Assembly (NCBI GenBank): GCA_916048095.2
Contig: OU696573.1
Span: 4,281,535-4,345,534 of the forward strand
Length of the DNA: 64,000 bases
From: Sacculina carcini
Lineage: Eukaryota > Arthropoda > Thecostraca > Sacculinidae
Reading direction: 5' to 3'
A program made the position numbers and the translations under genes. Below, in pieces: positions 54,371-62,522 of this stretch. The notes beneath the pieces are model-generated. The model had not been told where the DNA came from and did no database searches. It saw nothing but the letters and a program-made list of their open reading frames with translations. The stretch's first letter is position 1. Each line of letters begins with the position of its first letter.

Positions 54371-54378
54371 GTCTATGC

Positions 54379-54472
54379 ATTAAAATTGTCACAGTACTCT
54401 ACTTCGCACAAAATTGCGCTCAGCTCATGCTGTTCACAGACCGGGGACACAAATATTTTTGTAGCGAAGAAT
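54379..54472. other. short spacer
   Basis: Sequence between the hAT and the tandem repeat, nothing recognised. Confidence 0.4.
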
Positions 54473-54541
54473 TGTGCGTACAAGTGTGCGTACAAAAGTG
54501 TGCGTACAAAGAATTGTGCGTACAAGAACTGTGCGTACAAG
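54473..54541. repeat. TGTGCGTACAAG short tandem repeat
   Basis: Five copies of TGTGCGTACAA, some separated by AGAA-type spacers. Confidence 0.85.
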
Positions 54542-54705
54542 CCTCTCCCAAAATCCTCCCCACCATGGGGACCTAGAGTCTATGAAGTTCCATGAAGTAG
54601 ATTCATTCCAAACAGACTGGGCAAAGTGCGTGACATGGCCTGAAAAATGAGAGCATTGTCGGAGTAAACAACCGAAGGCCACCCACGTCTGGAAAACAAA
54701 GGTAT

Positions 54706-54710
54706 GTAAG
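54706..54710. repeat. target-site duplication, left (GTAAG)
   Basis: GTAAG directly precedes the 5' LTR and is repeated directly after the 3' LTR (59,444-59,448). Confidence 0.9.
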
Positions 54711-54886
54711 TGTAGTGTGTGCCTACACCGCCAGAGGGCGCGAGGGTACTAGGCGTGGGTGACGCTAACGGCCGTCAGCCAGTGTGTGTACAGCAGTGGT
54801 GGTGTGTGTGTCGTGGCCTTGTATCATTCTATTGTTGTTGTATTGTTATTGTTATTGTTGTGTTGAGTGCTATAATATATCGTACA
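54711..54886 (+). repeat. 5' LTR
   Basis: It runs from TGTAGTGTG to ATATCGTACA. It contains a TTGTTATTGTTATTG stretch and a TATAATATAT block 14 bases from its end. The last base is also the A of the gag start codon. Confidence 0.95.
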
Positions 54887-57800
54887 TGGCGCAGCCGCTG
54901 CGAGACGAACAACAGCAGAAGCTGGACCAGCTCACAGAGTTGGTGACTCAGCTCGCTCGCCAGCAGCTTGTAATGGCAGCCCCCGCCAGCTCGCCTGCAG
55001 TCGCCCCACACACCATGGCTCATTGTCAGCCACCAGCCCGTCTGGCCTACGCCGCATCGGCAGCCGACTTCACCTCCTGGAAGGAGCGCGTGCTGGCGTA
55101 CACCACACTGTCAGGCAGTGATAGCCTGAGCCCTGCCCAGCAGCAAGCGCTGCTCACGACACTGCTGGACGACGAGTGGTGCCGCGTCATCCGCCACTCA
55201 CTGACGCTGCCGGCGACGGCTGATTTGCCCGCCTGTATCCGCCTATTGGAGGAGCATCAGCAGTCGCGGCAGAATGTGCTTGTGGAACGCCGGCGATTTT
55301 TCACCCGCCGTCAGCGGGACGGCGAGAATGTGGGCGAATTTCTGCGCTCTCTGCGAGAAATTGCCGCCAGCTGCGATTTTTGCCCTGCCTGCCGCGACGA
55401 GCGTCTTCGCGATCAGTTAGTGATGGGGACAGCCGACTCTGCTGCCCTGCACCAACTCCTGCAGGTCGCACACAAAGACCTGACGCTGAAAAAGGCAACG
55501 CAGGTATGTCAAACGGCTGAGTCGGCCCGCCAGGACGCTGCAGCCATGCGGAACACCGGACCCGATGTGGCTGATTCTTCTGCTCCCCGCGCAGAGGTCG
55601 CCGCTGTAAGCCATCTGCAACCGCGCATGTGCAACGCGCATGCGCACAGCAATGACTCCGTCCCGTGTGTCCGCTGTGGTGGGCACCACCAGACAGTACC
55701 GTGCCGCGCTGCGGAGAGCATGTGTCGTCGCTGTGGAAAACGCGGGCATTACTCGCGCGTCTGTCGCTCATCGCAGCTCGGTACCCGCCGTCGTAGAGAT
55801 AATTTTCTCCGCGACGTCGCCGATGTTGCCGATGAAGTTGATGATGAGAACACACTAGATATGTGCCCGTATATCGGTGATGTAGTTGATGGCCAAAAAC
55901 ACACGCGCTTAACCGCCGTTCACATTGCCGTTTCCGCAGAGGGCCGCGCGCCGCGCGAGATCAAGTGGCGATGCGACTCTGGCGCCGATGTGTCTGTAAT
56001 TGACGCTGGGGTTGCGAAGCAGCTCGGAGTGGCCGCCAGTAGCTTGCGCCCACCGTCGTCGCGCCTGCGTGTTGCCAACGGTCAGTTGCTGCTGTGTCTG
56101 GGCACGTGCGAGGCAGTCTTGCGACTCGGTGATGCATCCTGCCGCTCCACTCTGTACGTGGTGCCGTCAGTGCGCTGTGCTCTGCTCTGCTGGCGAGACG
56201 CAGTGGAGCTGCGTCTACTGCACCGGGCGTTCCCTCGGCAGATGTCTCGCGAACAGCACCTGCAGCAGGTGGCCGCTGGACCAGCAGCCGTTCAACAATG
56301 CCCGCGCTGGACCAACACAACTCAGCCAACAGCGGCGGACCGTCGTGCGCACAGCGAGCAGCTTATAGCGGCCTTCCCTCGTGTGTTCTCCACGGACGGT
56401 CCTCTGCGGGAGATGAAAGGCGGGGCAATGCGGATCGATCTGCGCGATGAAGCGGTGCCGTACAACGTGACGGCTCCTCGCTCCGTGCCGTTCTGTCATC
56501 GCGCCCAGGCACAACAGCAGCTGGAGCTGCTTCAGCAGCAGGGCGTAATCGAGCCGGTCTCCCACCCGACAGATTGGTGCTCACCCATCGTCGTTGTCGG
56601 CAAGCGCAAGGCAGACGGCACGCCAAACGGCTGTCGGCTCACGGTGGACTTCACACGCCTCAACCGCTTCGTTCGCCGGCCTACACATCCGGTTCGCTCG
56701 CTTGTGGAGGCTGTCAGCAGTATGGGCCTCGGCAATCGGTGGTTCACCCAGGTGGACGCATTACAAGGGTACTTTCAGGTGCCCTTGCGGCGCGAGCACC
56801 GAGACCTCACCACCTTCATCACCCCGTGGGGCCGATTCAGGTTCTGTCGCGCGCCTATGGGCCTGGTCTCCAGCGGCGACGAGTTCAACCGACGCGGCGA
56901 CGTCGCCTTGTCTGGCCTACCCGACTCCTGCAAGATCGTGGACGACGTGCTGGTGTATACCGCCAGCTACGACGAGCATCTGCAGCGAGTCTGGCAGCTG
57001 CTACAACGCTTCGACGACGCCGGCGTTACGTTGAACCTGCAAAAATTTATGTTCGCCGCCACTTCCGCCAATTTCTGTGGATTCCACATCAACGCCTCTG
57101 GATTCACCGTCGACCACAAGAAAATTCGAGCCCTCGCAGAATTTCCCGCACCGACGGACCTTACATCCCTGCGGTCCTTTCTCGGTTTGGCGAACCAGTT
57201 CGGTGACTTCTCGGACTCCATCGCCTCCGCTGCTGAGCCCCTGCGCCAGCTGCTTCGCAAAGGCGTTGAGTGGCAGTGGACAACACAGCACGATGCGGCT
57301 TTCACGGCGGTCAAGCGCGCGTTGGCCAGCCCTCCTGTGCTTGGTCACTTCGACCCAACGCGGCCCACAATGCTGGAGACGGATGCAGCACGTGAGAAAG
57401 GTATCGGATTCGTTCTTCGCCAGCGGGATGATCAAGGCCGTTGGCAGCTGATCCAGTGTGGGTCGCGATTTGTGTCCGACACCGAAAGCAGGTATGCTGT
57501 GTGTGAGCTGGAGATGCTCGCAGTTGTGTGGGCATGTCAGAAATGCCATCAGTATCTGGCTGGCCTCCCCACGTTCAGTGTGGTCACCGATCACAAGCCT
57601 CTCGTTCCGATACTGAACGAGAAGGCACTCGGAGACATCTCCAACCCGCGCCTGCAACGTATGCGACAGCGTCTGCTGCACTTGACTTTTGTCGCTAGCT
57701 GGAGACCGGGTGCAAAGCACAACATCGCCGACGCTCTGTCGCGCGCACCTTCCCAGCCTGCTGATGCTGACGCTGACGTTGACGAGTGCTCGTCTGGATT

Positions 57801-59259
57801 CTTCGTCCAGACGCTGGACGCGTTCACAGACGCAGACGACCTGGGTCATCGCACGTCACCGATTGACACCACCCTGGAGGCGGTGCGAGCTGCATCTCTG
57901 GCCGACGATGAGTGTCGCCAATTGATGACGTACGTGCTGGGCGGTTTCCCTCAGCACAAACATCTGCTGCCCGCCAGTCTCCACCCATTCTGGGGCGTGC
58001 GCGACCAGCTCACTGCGGACCATGGGCTGATCCTGGTCGGCTGCCGCCTGCTTGTGCCCAGGTGTTTGCGGAAGGACACCCTCCGTCGGCTCCACGACGG
58101 TCACCAGGGGCAGGCCAGGACTGTGCAACGCGCACGGCAAACTGTCTTCTGGCCGGGCCTGAACAACGAAATCGCCACTGCCGTAGCATCGTGCCGAAAA
58201 TGTCTGCAGTACAAAGACAGCCAGCAAAAAGAGCCATACCTGACGGAACCGCACCCGACACGTCCTTTCGAATCGGTGTCCGCGGATTTTTTCCAACACG
58301 CAGGGAAGACCTACCTCGTGTACGCGGACCGGTTCTCCAACTGGCCACTGGTGTTCGACTGTGGCCGTGACACCTCGGCTCATCAGCTGGTGAAGCTGCT
58401 ACGACATGTGTTCGCCATGACGGGGGTTCCGACCATACTGTCGTCAGACGGCGGTCCACAGTTCACGGCGCGCCACACGGCCGAATTTCTGCGACTTTGG
58501 CACATACGCCATCGTGTCTCCAGTCCGCACTTCCCGTCTTCTAATGGGCACGCTGAGTCCGCCGTGAAACGGGTGAAGCGGCTCATTCAGAAGGCGGCGC
58601 ACGACGGGAACATCGACACAGACGCCTTTGTCGCCGGTCTGTTGGAGCTGTGCAACGCGCCGGGTGCCGATGGTCGCTCCCCCGCGCAGCTTTTGTACGG
58701 CCGCCCCGTGTCGTCCGCCGTTCCCGCGCATCCACGCTCGTTTCTGCCGGAGTGGCAGCCGCCCACCGCTGAGTGCGACCGGCGAGCGGCGAGCTTGCAC
58801 AACAAGCGGGTCGCCCAATACAACCGGTCGGCTAAGGTGTTGCCGCCGTTGCTGCCCGGCACTACGGTGGCTCTCCAGGACCCGACATCCGGTCGCTGGG
58901 ACCGGACTGGCGTGGTCGCCATGACTGGCCGTCGCCGCCAGTACGCTGTGCGCCTGCCTCACGGCGGTCTCTACTGGCGCAACCGTAGACACCTGCGACC
59001 AGCAGCCAACACACCCTCGCCCGTGGTACAGCCGCCGCTCGAAGTGCAGCCGCCGCCATCTGTTGGCACGGCGCCGCTACCGTCGCAGGAGACCAGAAGC
59101 AGACCCGCATCACCGCCGCCGCCGCCGGGGGAGAATGTGGGCGGTACATCGGAGGCCTCACGAACCCCGCAATTCCGCCGGAGCGCCCGAACACGCAGAC
59201 CACCGTCGCATCTGAGCGATTACGTCTGCAGAGCCGACAGCGCCCCCTCCACCACTTGA
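54886..59259 (+). CDS. gag-pol polyprotein of the gypsy-type element
   Basis: A single frame of about 1,457 codons starts at ATG 54,886 (MAQPLRDEQQQ). The frame also extends upstream to 54,784 inside the LTR, but initiation there is unlikely. In order: a Gag capsid-like region; two zinc knuckles (CVRCGGHHQTVPC, CX2CX3HX4C, and CRRCGKRGHYSRVC, CX2CX4HX4C; 55,665-55,763); an aspartic protease with CDSGADVSVID (~55,970); an RT with APMGLVSSGDEF and the catalytic IVDDVLVYT (~56,935); an RNase H (LETDAAREKGIGF, VTDHKPLVPIL); an integrase with an HHCC finger (HDGHQGQ...CRKCLQ); and a DD35E core with catalytic residues at 58,285, 58,447 and 58,555. It ends with a GPY/F-like module (YAVRLPHGGLYWRNRRHLRP). 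No stop, shift or catalytic loss is seen, so it is probably mobile. Gag and Pol share one frame, so a stop or shift is not used to set their ratio. Confidence 0.95.
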   Translation: MAQPLRDEQQQKLDQLTELVTQLARQQLVMAAPASSPAVAPHTMAHCQPPARLAYAASAADFTSWKERVLAYTTLSGSDSLSPAQQQALLTTLLDDEWCRVIRHSLTLPATADLPACIRLLEEHQQSRQNVLVERRRFFTRRQRDGENVGEFLRSLREIAASCDFCPACRDERLRDQLVMGTADSAALHQLLQVAHKDLTLKKATQVCQTAESARQDAAAMRNTGPDVADSSAPRAEVAAVSHLQPRMCNAHAHSNDSVPCVRCGGHHQTVPCRAAESMCRRCGKRGHYSRVCRSSQLGTRRRRDNFLRDVADVADEVDDENTLDMCPYIGDVVDGQKHTRLTAVHIAVSAEGRAPREIKWRCDSGADVSVIDAGVAKQLGVAASSLRPPSSRLRVANGQLLLCLGTCEAVLRLGDASCRSTLYVVPSVRCALLCWRDAVELRLLHRAFPRQMSREQHLQQVAAGPAAVQQCPRWTNTTQPTAADRRAHSEQLIAAFPRVFSTDGPLREMKGGAMRIDLRDEAVPYNVTAPRSVPFCHRAQAQQQLELLQQQGVIEPVSHPTDWCSPIVVVGKRKADGTPNGCRLTVDFTRLNRFVRRPTHPVRSLVEAVSSMGLGNRWFTQVDALQGYFQVPLRREHRDLTTFITPWGRFRFCRAPMGLVSSGDEFNRRGDVALSGLPDSCKIVDDVLVYTASYDEHLQRVWQLLQRFDDAGVTLNLQKFMFAATSANFCGFHINASGFTVDHKKIRALAEFPAPTDLTSLRSFLGLANQFGDFSDSIASAAEPLRQLLRKGVEWQWTTQHDAAFTAVKRALASPPVLGHFDPTRPTMLETDAAREKGIGFVLRQRDDQGRWQLIQCGSRFVSDTESRYAVCELEMLAVVWACQKCHQYLAGLPTFSVVTDHKPLVPILNEKALGDISNPRLQRMRQRLLHLTFVASWRPGAKHNIADALSRAPSQPADADADVDECSSGFFVQTLDAFTDADDLGHRTSPIDTTLEAVRAASLADDECRQLMTYVLGGFPQHKHLLPASLHPFWGVRDQLTADHGLILVGCRLLVPRCLRKDTLRRLHDGHQGQARTVQRARQTVFWPGLNNEIATAVASCRKCLQYKDSQQKEPYLTEPHPTRPFESVSADFFQHAGKTYLVYADRFSNWPLVFDCGRDTSAHQLVKLLRHVFAMTGVPTILSSDGGPQFTARHTAEFLRLWHIRHRVSSPHFPSSNGHAESAVKRVKRLIQKAAHDGNIDTDAFVAGLLELCNAPGADGRSPAQLLYGRPVSSAVPAHPRSFLPEWQPPTAECDRRAASLHNKRVAQYNRSAKVLPPLLPGTTVALQDPTSGRWDRTGVVAMTGRRRQYAVRLPHGGLYWRNRRHLRPAANTPSPVVQPPLEVQPPPSVGTAPLPSQETRSRPASPPPPPGENVGGTSEASRTPQFRRSARTRRPPSHLSDYVCRADSAPSTT
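54887..54901 (+). promoter_or_regulatory. putative primer-binding site
   Basis: TGGCGCAGCCG directly follows the 5' LTR and complements a tRNA 3' end of the form CGGCTGCGCCA. Drosophila 17.6/297-type elements use a very similar tRNA-Ser site (TGGCGCAGTCG), so tRNA-Ser is the likely primer. The site is also gag codons 1-5. Confidence 0.6.
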
Positions 59260-59267
59260 AGGGGAGA
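59258..59267 (+). promoter_or_regulatory. polypurine tract
   Basis: GAAGGGGAGA directly precedes the 3' LTR and overlaps the TGA stop of gag-pol. It would prime plus-strand DNA synthesis. Confidence 0.85.
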
Positions 59268-59443
59268 TGTAGTGTGTGCCTACACCGCCAGAGGGCGCGA
59301 GGGTACTAGGCGTGGGTGACGCTAACGGCCGTTAGCCAGTGTGTGTACAGCAGTGGTGGTGTGTGTGTCGTGGCCTTGTATCATTCTATTGTTGTTGTAT
59401 TGTTATTGTTATTGTTGTGTTGAGTGCTATAATATATCGTACA
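59268..59443 (+). repeat. 3' LTR
   Basis: Identical to the 5' LTR except for T in place of C at 59,333. Confidence 0.95.
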
Positions 59444-59669
59444 GTAAGGTAAAACAAAATCAGTCGTCGACAATGAATTCGTTAGTTCCAAATGAACCGC
59501 TCTCACCACGGCACATGAAACCAAGGAAATATAAATTATGTTGCCTGGTGAATCGAAGAAATACAAGGGACGGCAAAATCTACACCACAGGTAGAAAACG
59601 GAGCAGCTTATATGATGAGCGTTACAGATAAAGGAGGCGCAGAGGCATTACTAGCAGCTTGATTAAAAC

Positions 59670-59760
59670 GACCTCCCCGCGGTAAGGGGATAAGAATACT
59701 GCTGCCGTACCCGCTGCGTGTCGTAAGAGGCGACTAAAAGCGGACCCTCTGCTTCTTCCC
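59670..59760 (+). repeat. GCGTGTCGTAA repeat, copy 3
   Basis: CCCCGCGGTAAGGGGATAAG, then GCTGCGTGTCGTAAGAGGCG and ACTAAAAGCGGACCCTCTGC. The downstream 130 bases also align with 51,300-51,400. Confidence 0.8.
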
Positions 59761-59892
59761 TCCGAGATACTACTGTTATGACCGGGGGAGGGGGTGGGGC
59801 GCGATAATTCAGAAGAGTTGGTGTCTCCCCTGTAGCGGCAGCTTTCTTTTGTCCTATCCTTCTCACCGAACTAAAAAAATAATTATTAAAAC

Positions 59893-60046
59893 GAAAAACC
59901 AACGTTGAGAGACGTTAAGACCAACAACGTTTGGAAAAACCAACGTTGAGAGACGTTAAGACCAACAACGTTTGGAAAAACCAACGTTGAGAGACGTTAA
60001 GACCAACAACGTTAAAAAAACCAACGTTGCAGAGGCACAACGTTGG
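59893..60046. repeat. 41-bp tandem repeat with AACGTT palindromes, ending in a hairpin
   Basis: Three-plus units of 41 bp start at CCAACGTTGAGAGACGTTAA (period checked at 59,901, 59,942 and 59,983; the next is 40 bases on). Each contains two or three ACGTT palindromic cores. The array ends in CCAACGTTG-CAGAGGCA-CAACGTTGG, a perfect 9-bp hairpin. Confidence 0.9.
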
Positions 60047-60271
60047 TGTTTCTTTCATCCTACCCGAATAAATAAATAAAAAATTATCAAAACGCTGACA
60101 AGTAAGAGCACAAAATTGTAATACAAAATCCTTTCATCATTTTTGCCAGTTTCCGCAGTCCAACTACATTAGAGGATGATTTAACTGCTGCGATAATCAA
60201 GTCAACTCCTGCGTGCTTAAAATCATGATGATAATGACGCGCTATCCACGAGCCAAGATGATGCTTAGGTA

Positions 60272-60759
60272 TTGTTGCGCTACTGGCTAACTTCGCCAAA
60301 AGCAACACAGATGCTGTATTTTCAGTTATATATTACCATACATTAACAGTGCATAAAACACATAACAATACATCATAAAATCATGTACAATACAGAACAT
60401 ACAAGTGCAATATTCAGGTTATACAATCAATTAATACGCGCAGCTATACACACAAGTAAAAACAGGCGCAGCGGGCCACAGTGTACATACGCGCAGCGAT
60501 CAAGAATGTTGCGTAAGCACAGTGCACACAGTGACAATAACGTTCGCGTTGCAAACGTGCAATATTTATATAAACTACAACAAAGCAGAAATGGGCGAAA
60601 CTCCCAGACAGAGGTGTAGTCACTTTCTGAAAAGGGCCACGGGCTAATATCTAAAGCAATGCTAGTGATATTAGCCTTAGCGGGCGAACAATGAATGAGT
60701 GAGCAGAAGAATAACCACTTCACTCTAGCGTTGTGCGCAACCCGAGTGGCAGAATACGC
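60272..60759 (+). repeat. dispersed repeat, copy 2
   Basis: Same-orientation counterpart of 6,820-7,385. Its last 114 bp form the left arm of the large palindrome. Confidence 0.7.
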
Positions 60760-60922
60760 TGAACATTTCGGGTCTGGCAGAGCTAATCTCTGTGTCTCGG
60801 TAGTTTGGCGTATCCTGTCACTCGGGTATTGCACAACGCTAGAGTGAAGTGGGTATTCCTACTGTTCGCTCATTCGTTGTTCGCCCGCTAAGGCTAATAT
60901 CACTAGCATTGCTTTAGATATT
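60646..60922. repeat. large palindrome, arms ~115 bp
   Basis: The left arm (60,646-60,759) and right arm (60,808-60,922) are imperfect reverse complements around a 48-base spacer. AATATCTAAAGCAATGCTAG pairs with CTAGCATTGCTTTAGATATT, and CACTTCACTCTAGCG with CGCTAGAGTGAAGTG. The left arm ends copy 2 of the dispersed repeat and the right arm leads into the retroelement. Confidence 0.85.
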
Positions 60923-61137
60923 GTGGCGATGTGTTGTTTTTCGGCAGTGTGTCTGGGGCAGTGTGCGGATTAAGTGGTGTTCTGTGTGCGAGAGAGTTCT
61001 GTGTGTTAGAGAGTTTTGCGCGTGAGAGTGCCCTTGTGAAACAATCTGTATTTTCGTGACGTTCGTGTATTTTAATCAGAAATACATCTTAACTACTGCT
61101 TTGCTCGGCCTGTTCGCTACAAGCTATTTCGGCCTAT
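60923..61137 (+). other. leader / possible LTR end of the second retroelement
   Basis: A GT-rich stretch ends near CGCTACA at 61,121, just before gag. No TGG-type primer site is visible, so LTR limits cannot be set. Confidence 0.4.
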
Positions 61138-61935
61138 ATGGAAATGAGTGAGACAAGTGCTGATTTGAGACTCATCCCAGAGTTCGATGGGTCTTCATCC
61201 TCAGTCAGTGAGTGGCTGGAAAAAGTAGAGTTGGTGTGTCGGCTCAGGCGAATTACCGACCTGCACTGTGTTGTGCCGCTAAGGCTGACTGGAGGCGCTT
61301 TCGCCGTCTACCAACATCTTCCTGAGGATGCGAAACAAGACTACAAGCGAATCAAGCATGCGCTACTGACTGCTTTTTCAGAAGACAAATTCACGGCTTA
61401 TGATAACTTCATCAGCAGGAAAAGACAGTCCGGAGAAGCTGTAGACATTTACTTCTCAGAACTCAAGCGTCTGGCTTCTGTCATCGGTGACGTTCCAGAC
61501 TCACTTGTAATGTGCGCGTTCGTTTCAGGTCTTCCCGATAGCGTACGCCAGCTGCTTCGAATGGGCTCTCGCTTGGACAACATGAGCCCGTCTGAGCTGC
61601 TCGAACGTTCAAGAGTGCTGTTACATGAGAGCGAAAAACATGCATCGGACTCTTGTTTTGTGGCGAAGCCTGAGAAAGAGTCGGTGGCCAGCGATCGCAG
61701 TGACGAGCGCAGGTGCTTCACGTGCGGTGGGGTTGGCCACTTCGCTGCACGTTGTCCGTCTTCGACTGAGGGTGCAGCCCGAACGAGCCGGCCTGGACCG
61801 TCTGGCTGGCGTGGGAGACGCTGCTACAACTGCAACCGTCTCGGTCACCTGGCTTTTCAATGCCGCACTGCACAGCGCTCGAGAAACGGCGAAGGGGGAG
61901 GAGAAACTGCGCCGGTCTCTTCCCCCAGTCAGTGA
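61138..61935 (+). CDS. Gag-like protein of a second LTR retroelement
   Basis: An open frame of 265 codons starts MEMSETSADLRLIPEFDGS. The capsid region contains WLEKVELVCRL and a GLPDSVRQLLR helix typical of Ty3/gypsy Gag. Two CX2CX4HX4C zinc knuckles follow, CFTCGGVGHFAARC and CYNCNRLGHLAFQC, for RNA packaging. It ends at a TGA inside the overlap with the protease frame, so Pol would need a -1 shift. This part is intact although the downstream pol is broken. Confidence 0.8.
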   Translation: MEMSETSADLRLIPEFDGSSSSVSEWLEKVELVCRLRRITDLHCVVPLRLTGGAFAVYQHLPEDAKQDYKRIKHALLTAFSEDKFTAYDNFISRKRQSGEAVDIYFSELKRLASVIGDVPDSLVMCAFVSGLPDSVRQLLRMGSRLDNMSPSELLERSRVLLHESEKHASDSCFVAKPEKESVASDRSDERRCFTCGGVGHFAARCPSSTEGAARTSRPGPSGWRGRRCYNCNRLGHLAFQCRTAQRSRNGEGGGETAPVSSPSQ

Positions 61936-62522
61936 ATGGGCAGCTACCGGTTATTCGCATCGAAGTGAGCGGTGTCTGTCGGCGCGGGCTTGTAGACACT
62001 GGGTGCTCGGCGAGCATTGTGTGCGGGGACGTGTGTGATGACTGGTCGAGAGAAATAATCTCTGTACTCACGTTGAGTCAGAATAATTTCGATTGTATCG
62101 GACGCGTAACTATACGCGTGTGCTGTGGGGGAGTTCCGCGACCCATAAATGTGATTGTTGCCTCGTCGCGTCCAATGGGTTTTGATCTAATCATTGGCAT
62201 GGACGCTATTACCGTTCTTGGTCGTGTATCTGTTTCTTCAGCCCGTGAAGTCCGGTTTGGCGTTGACGACTGTGAGAGAAAGTCAATTCGGAAGGAAAGT
62301 GGTGCAGATTTTGCGTGTTCTGCAGTGACTACGAACGAAGCGGGTTTGAGAGCTGAAGAAACCGATTTTCTTGTTGAATATGACGAGGAAGAAAAATCCT
62401 GGACGGCCAGATGGAAGTGGGCGAATGGTAAGGAGCCGGGCCCCTTGAAGAATTCTGTGGAGTCATATCACGTGGCGACACACATCAGGAGGCATTTGAA
62501 AACGAGCTGCAATGCTGGATAG
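61860..62522 (+). CDS. protease part of pol (frame -1 relative to gag)
   Basis: It overlaps gag by ~75 bases in the -1 frame. GLVDTGCSASIV is the aspartic protease active-site block (D-T-G), and GFDLIIGMDAI is the second conserved block of such proteases. The frame ends at a TAG at 62,520. The pol sequence continues in the next frame from about 62,480 (HQEAFENEL), so a single indel near there has broken it. Confidence 0.72.
   Translation: MPHCTALEKRRRGRRNCAGLFPQSVNGQLPVIRIEVSGVCRRGLVDTGCSASIVCGDVCDDWSREIISVLTLSQNNFDCIGRVTIRVCCGGVPRPINVIVASSRPMGFDLIIGMDAITVLGRVSVSSAREVRFGVDDCERKSIRKESGADFACSAVTTNEAGLRAEETDFLVEYDEEEKSWTARWKWANGKEPGPLKNSVESYHVATHIRRHLKTSCNAG

Larger units (their letters stand above)
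54711..59443 (+). mobile_element. intact Ty3/gypsy-type LTR retrotransposon
   Basis: The 4,733-bp element has 176-bp LTRs that differ at a single base (C at 54,776, T at 59,333), TGTA...TACA termini, a 5-bp target duplication GTAAG, one uninterrupted gag-pol frame and a polypurine tract. Near-identical LTRs mean a recent insertion. Its coding part is clearly more GC-rich than the surrounding DNA. Zinc-knuckle arrangement and RT sequence suggest the Mag-like part of Ty3/gypsy, but that placement is by eye. Confidence 0.95.

Noticed and set aside
54784-54885. Met at 54,784 as the gag start
   Set aside because: This part lies inside the LTR and encodes a hydrophobic stretch that is also present, uncoupled from gag, in the 3' LTR. 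The ATG at 54,886 fits better.
59893-60046. A CRISPR-like array
   Set aside because: Units are contiguous 41-bp repeats without unique spacers, in an animal genome.
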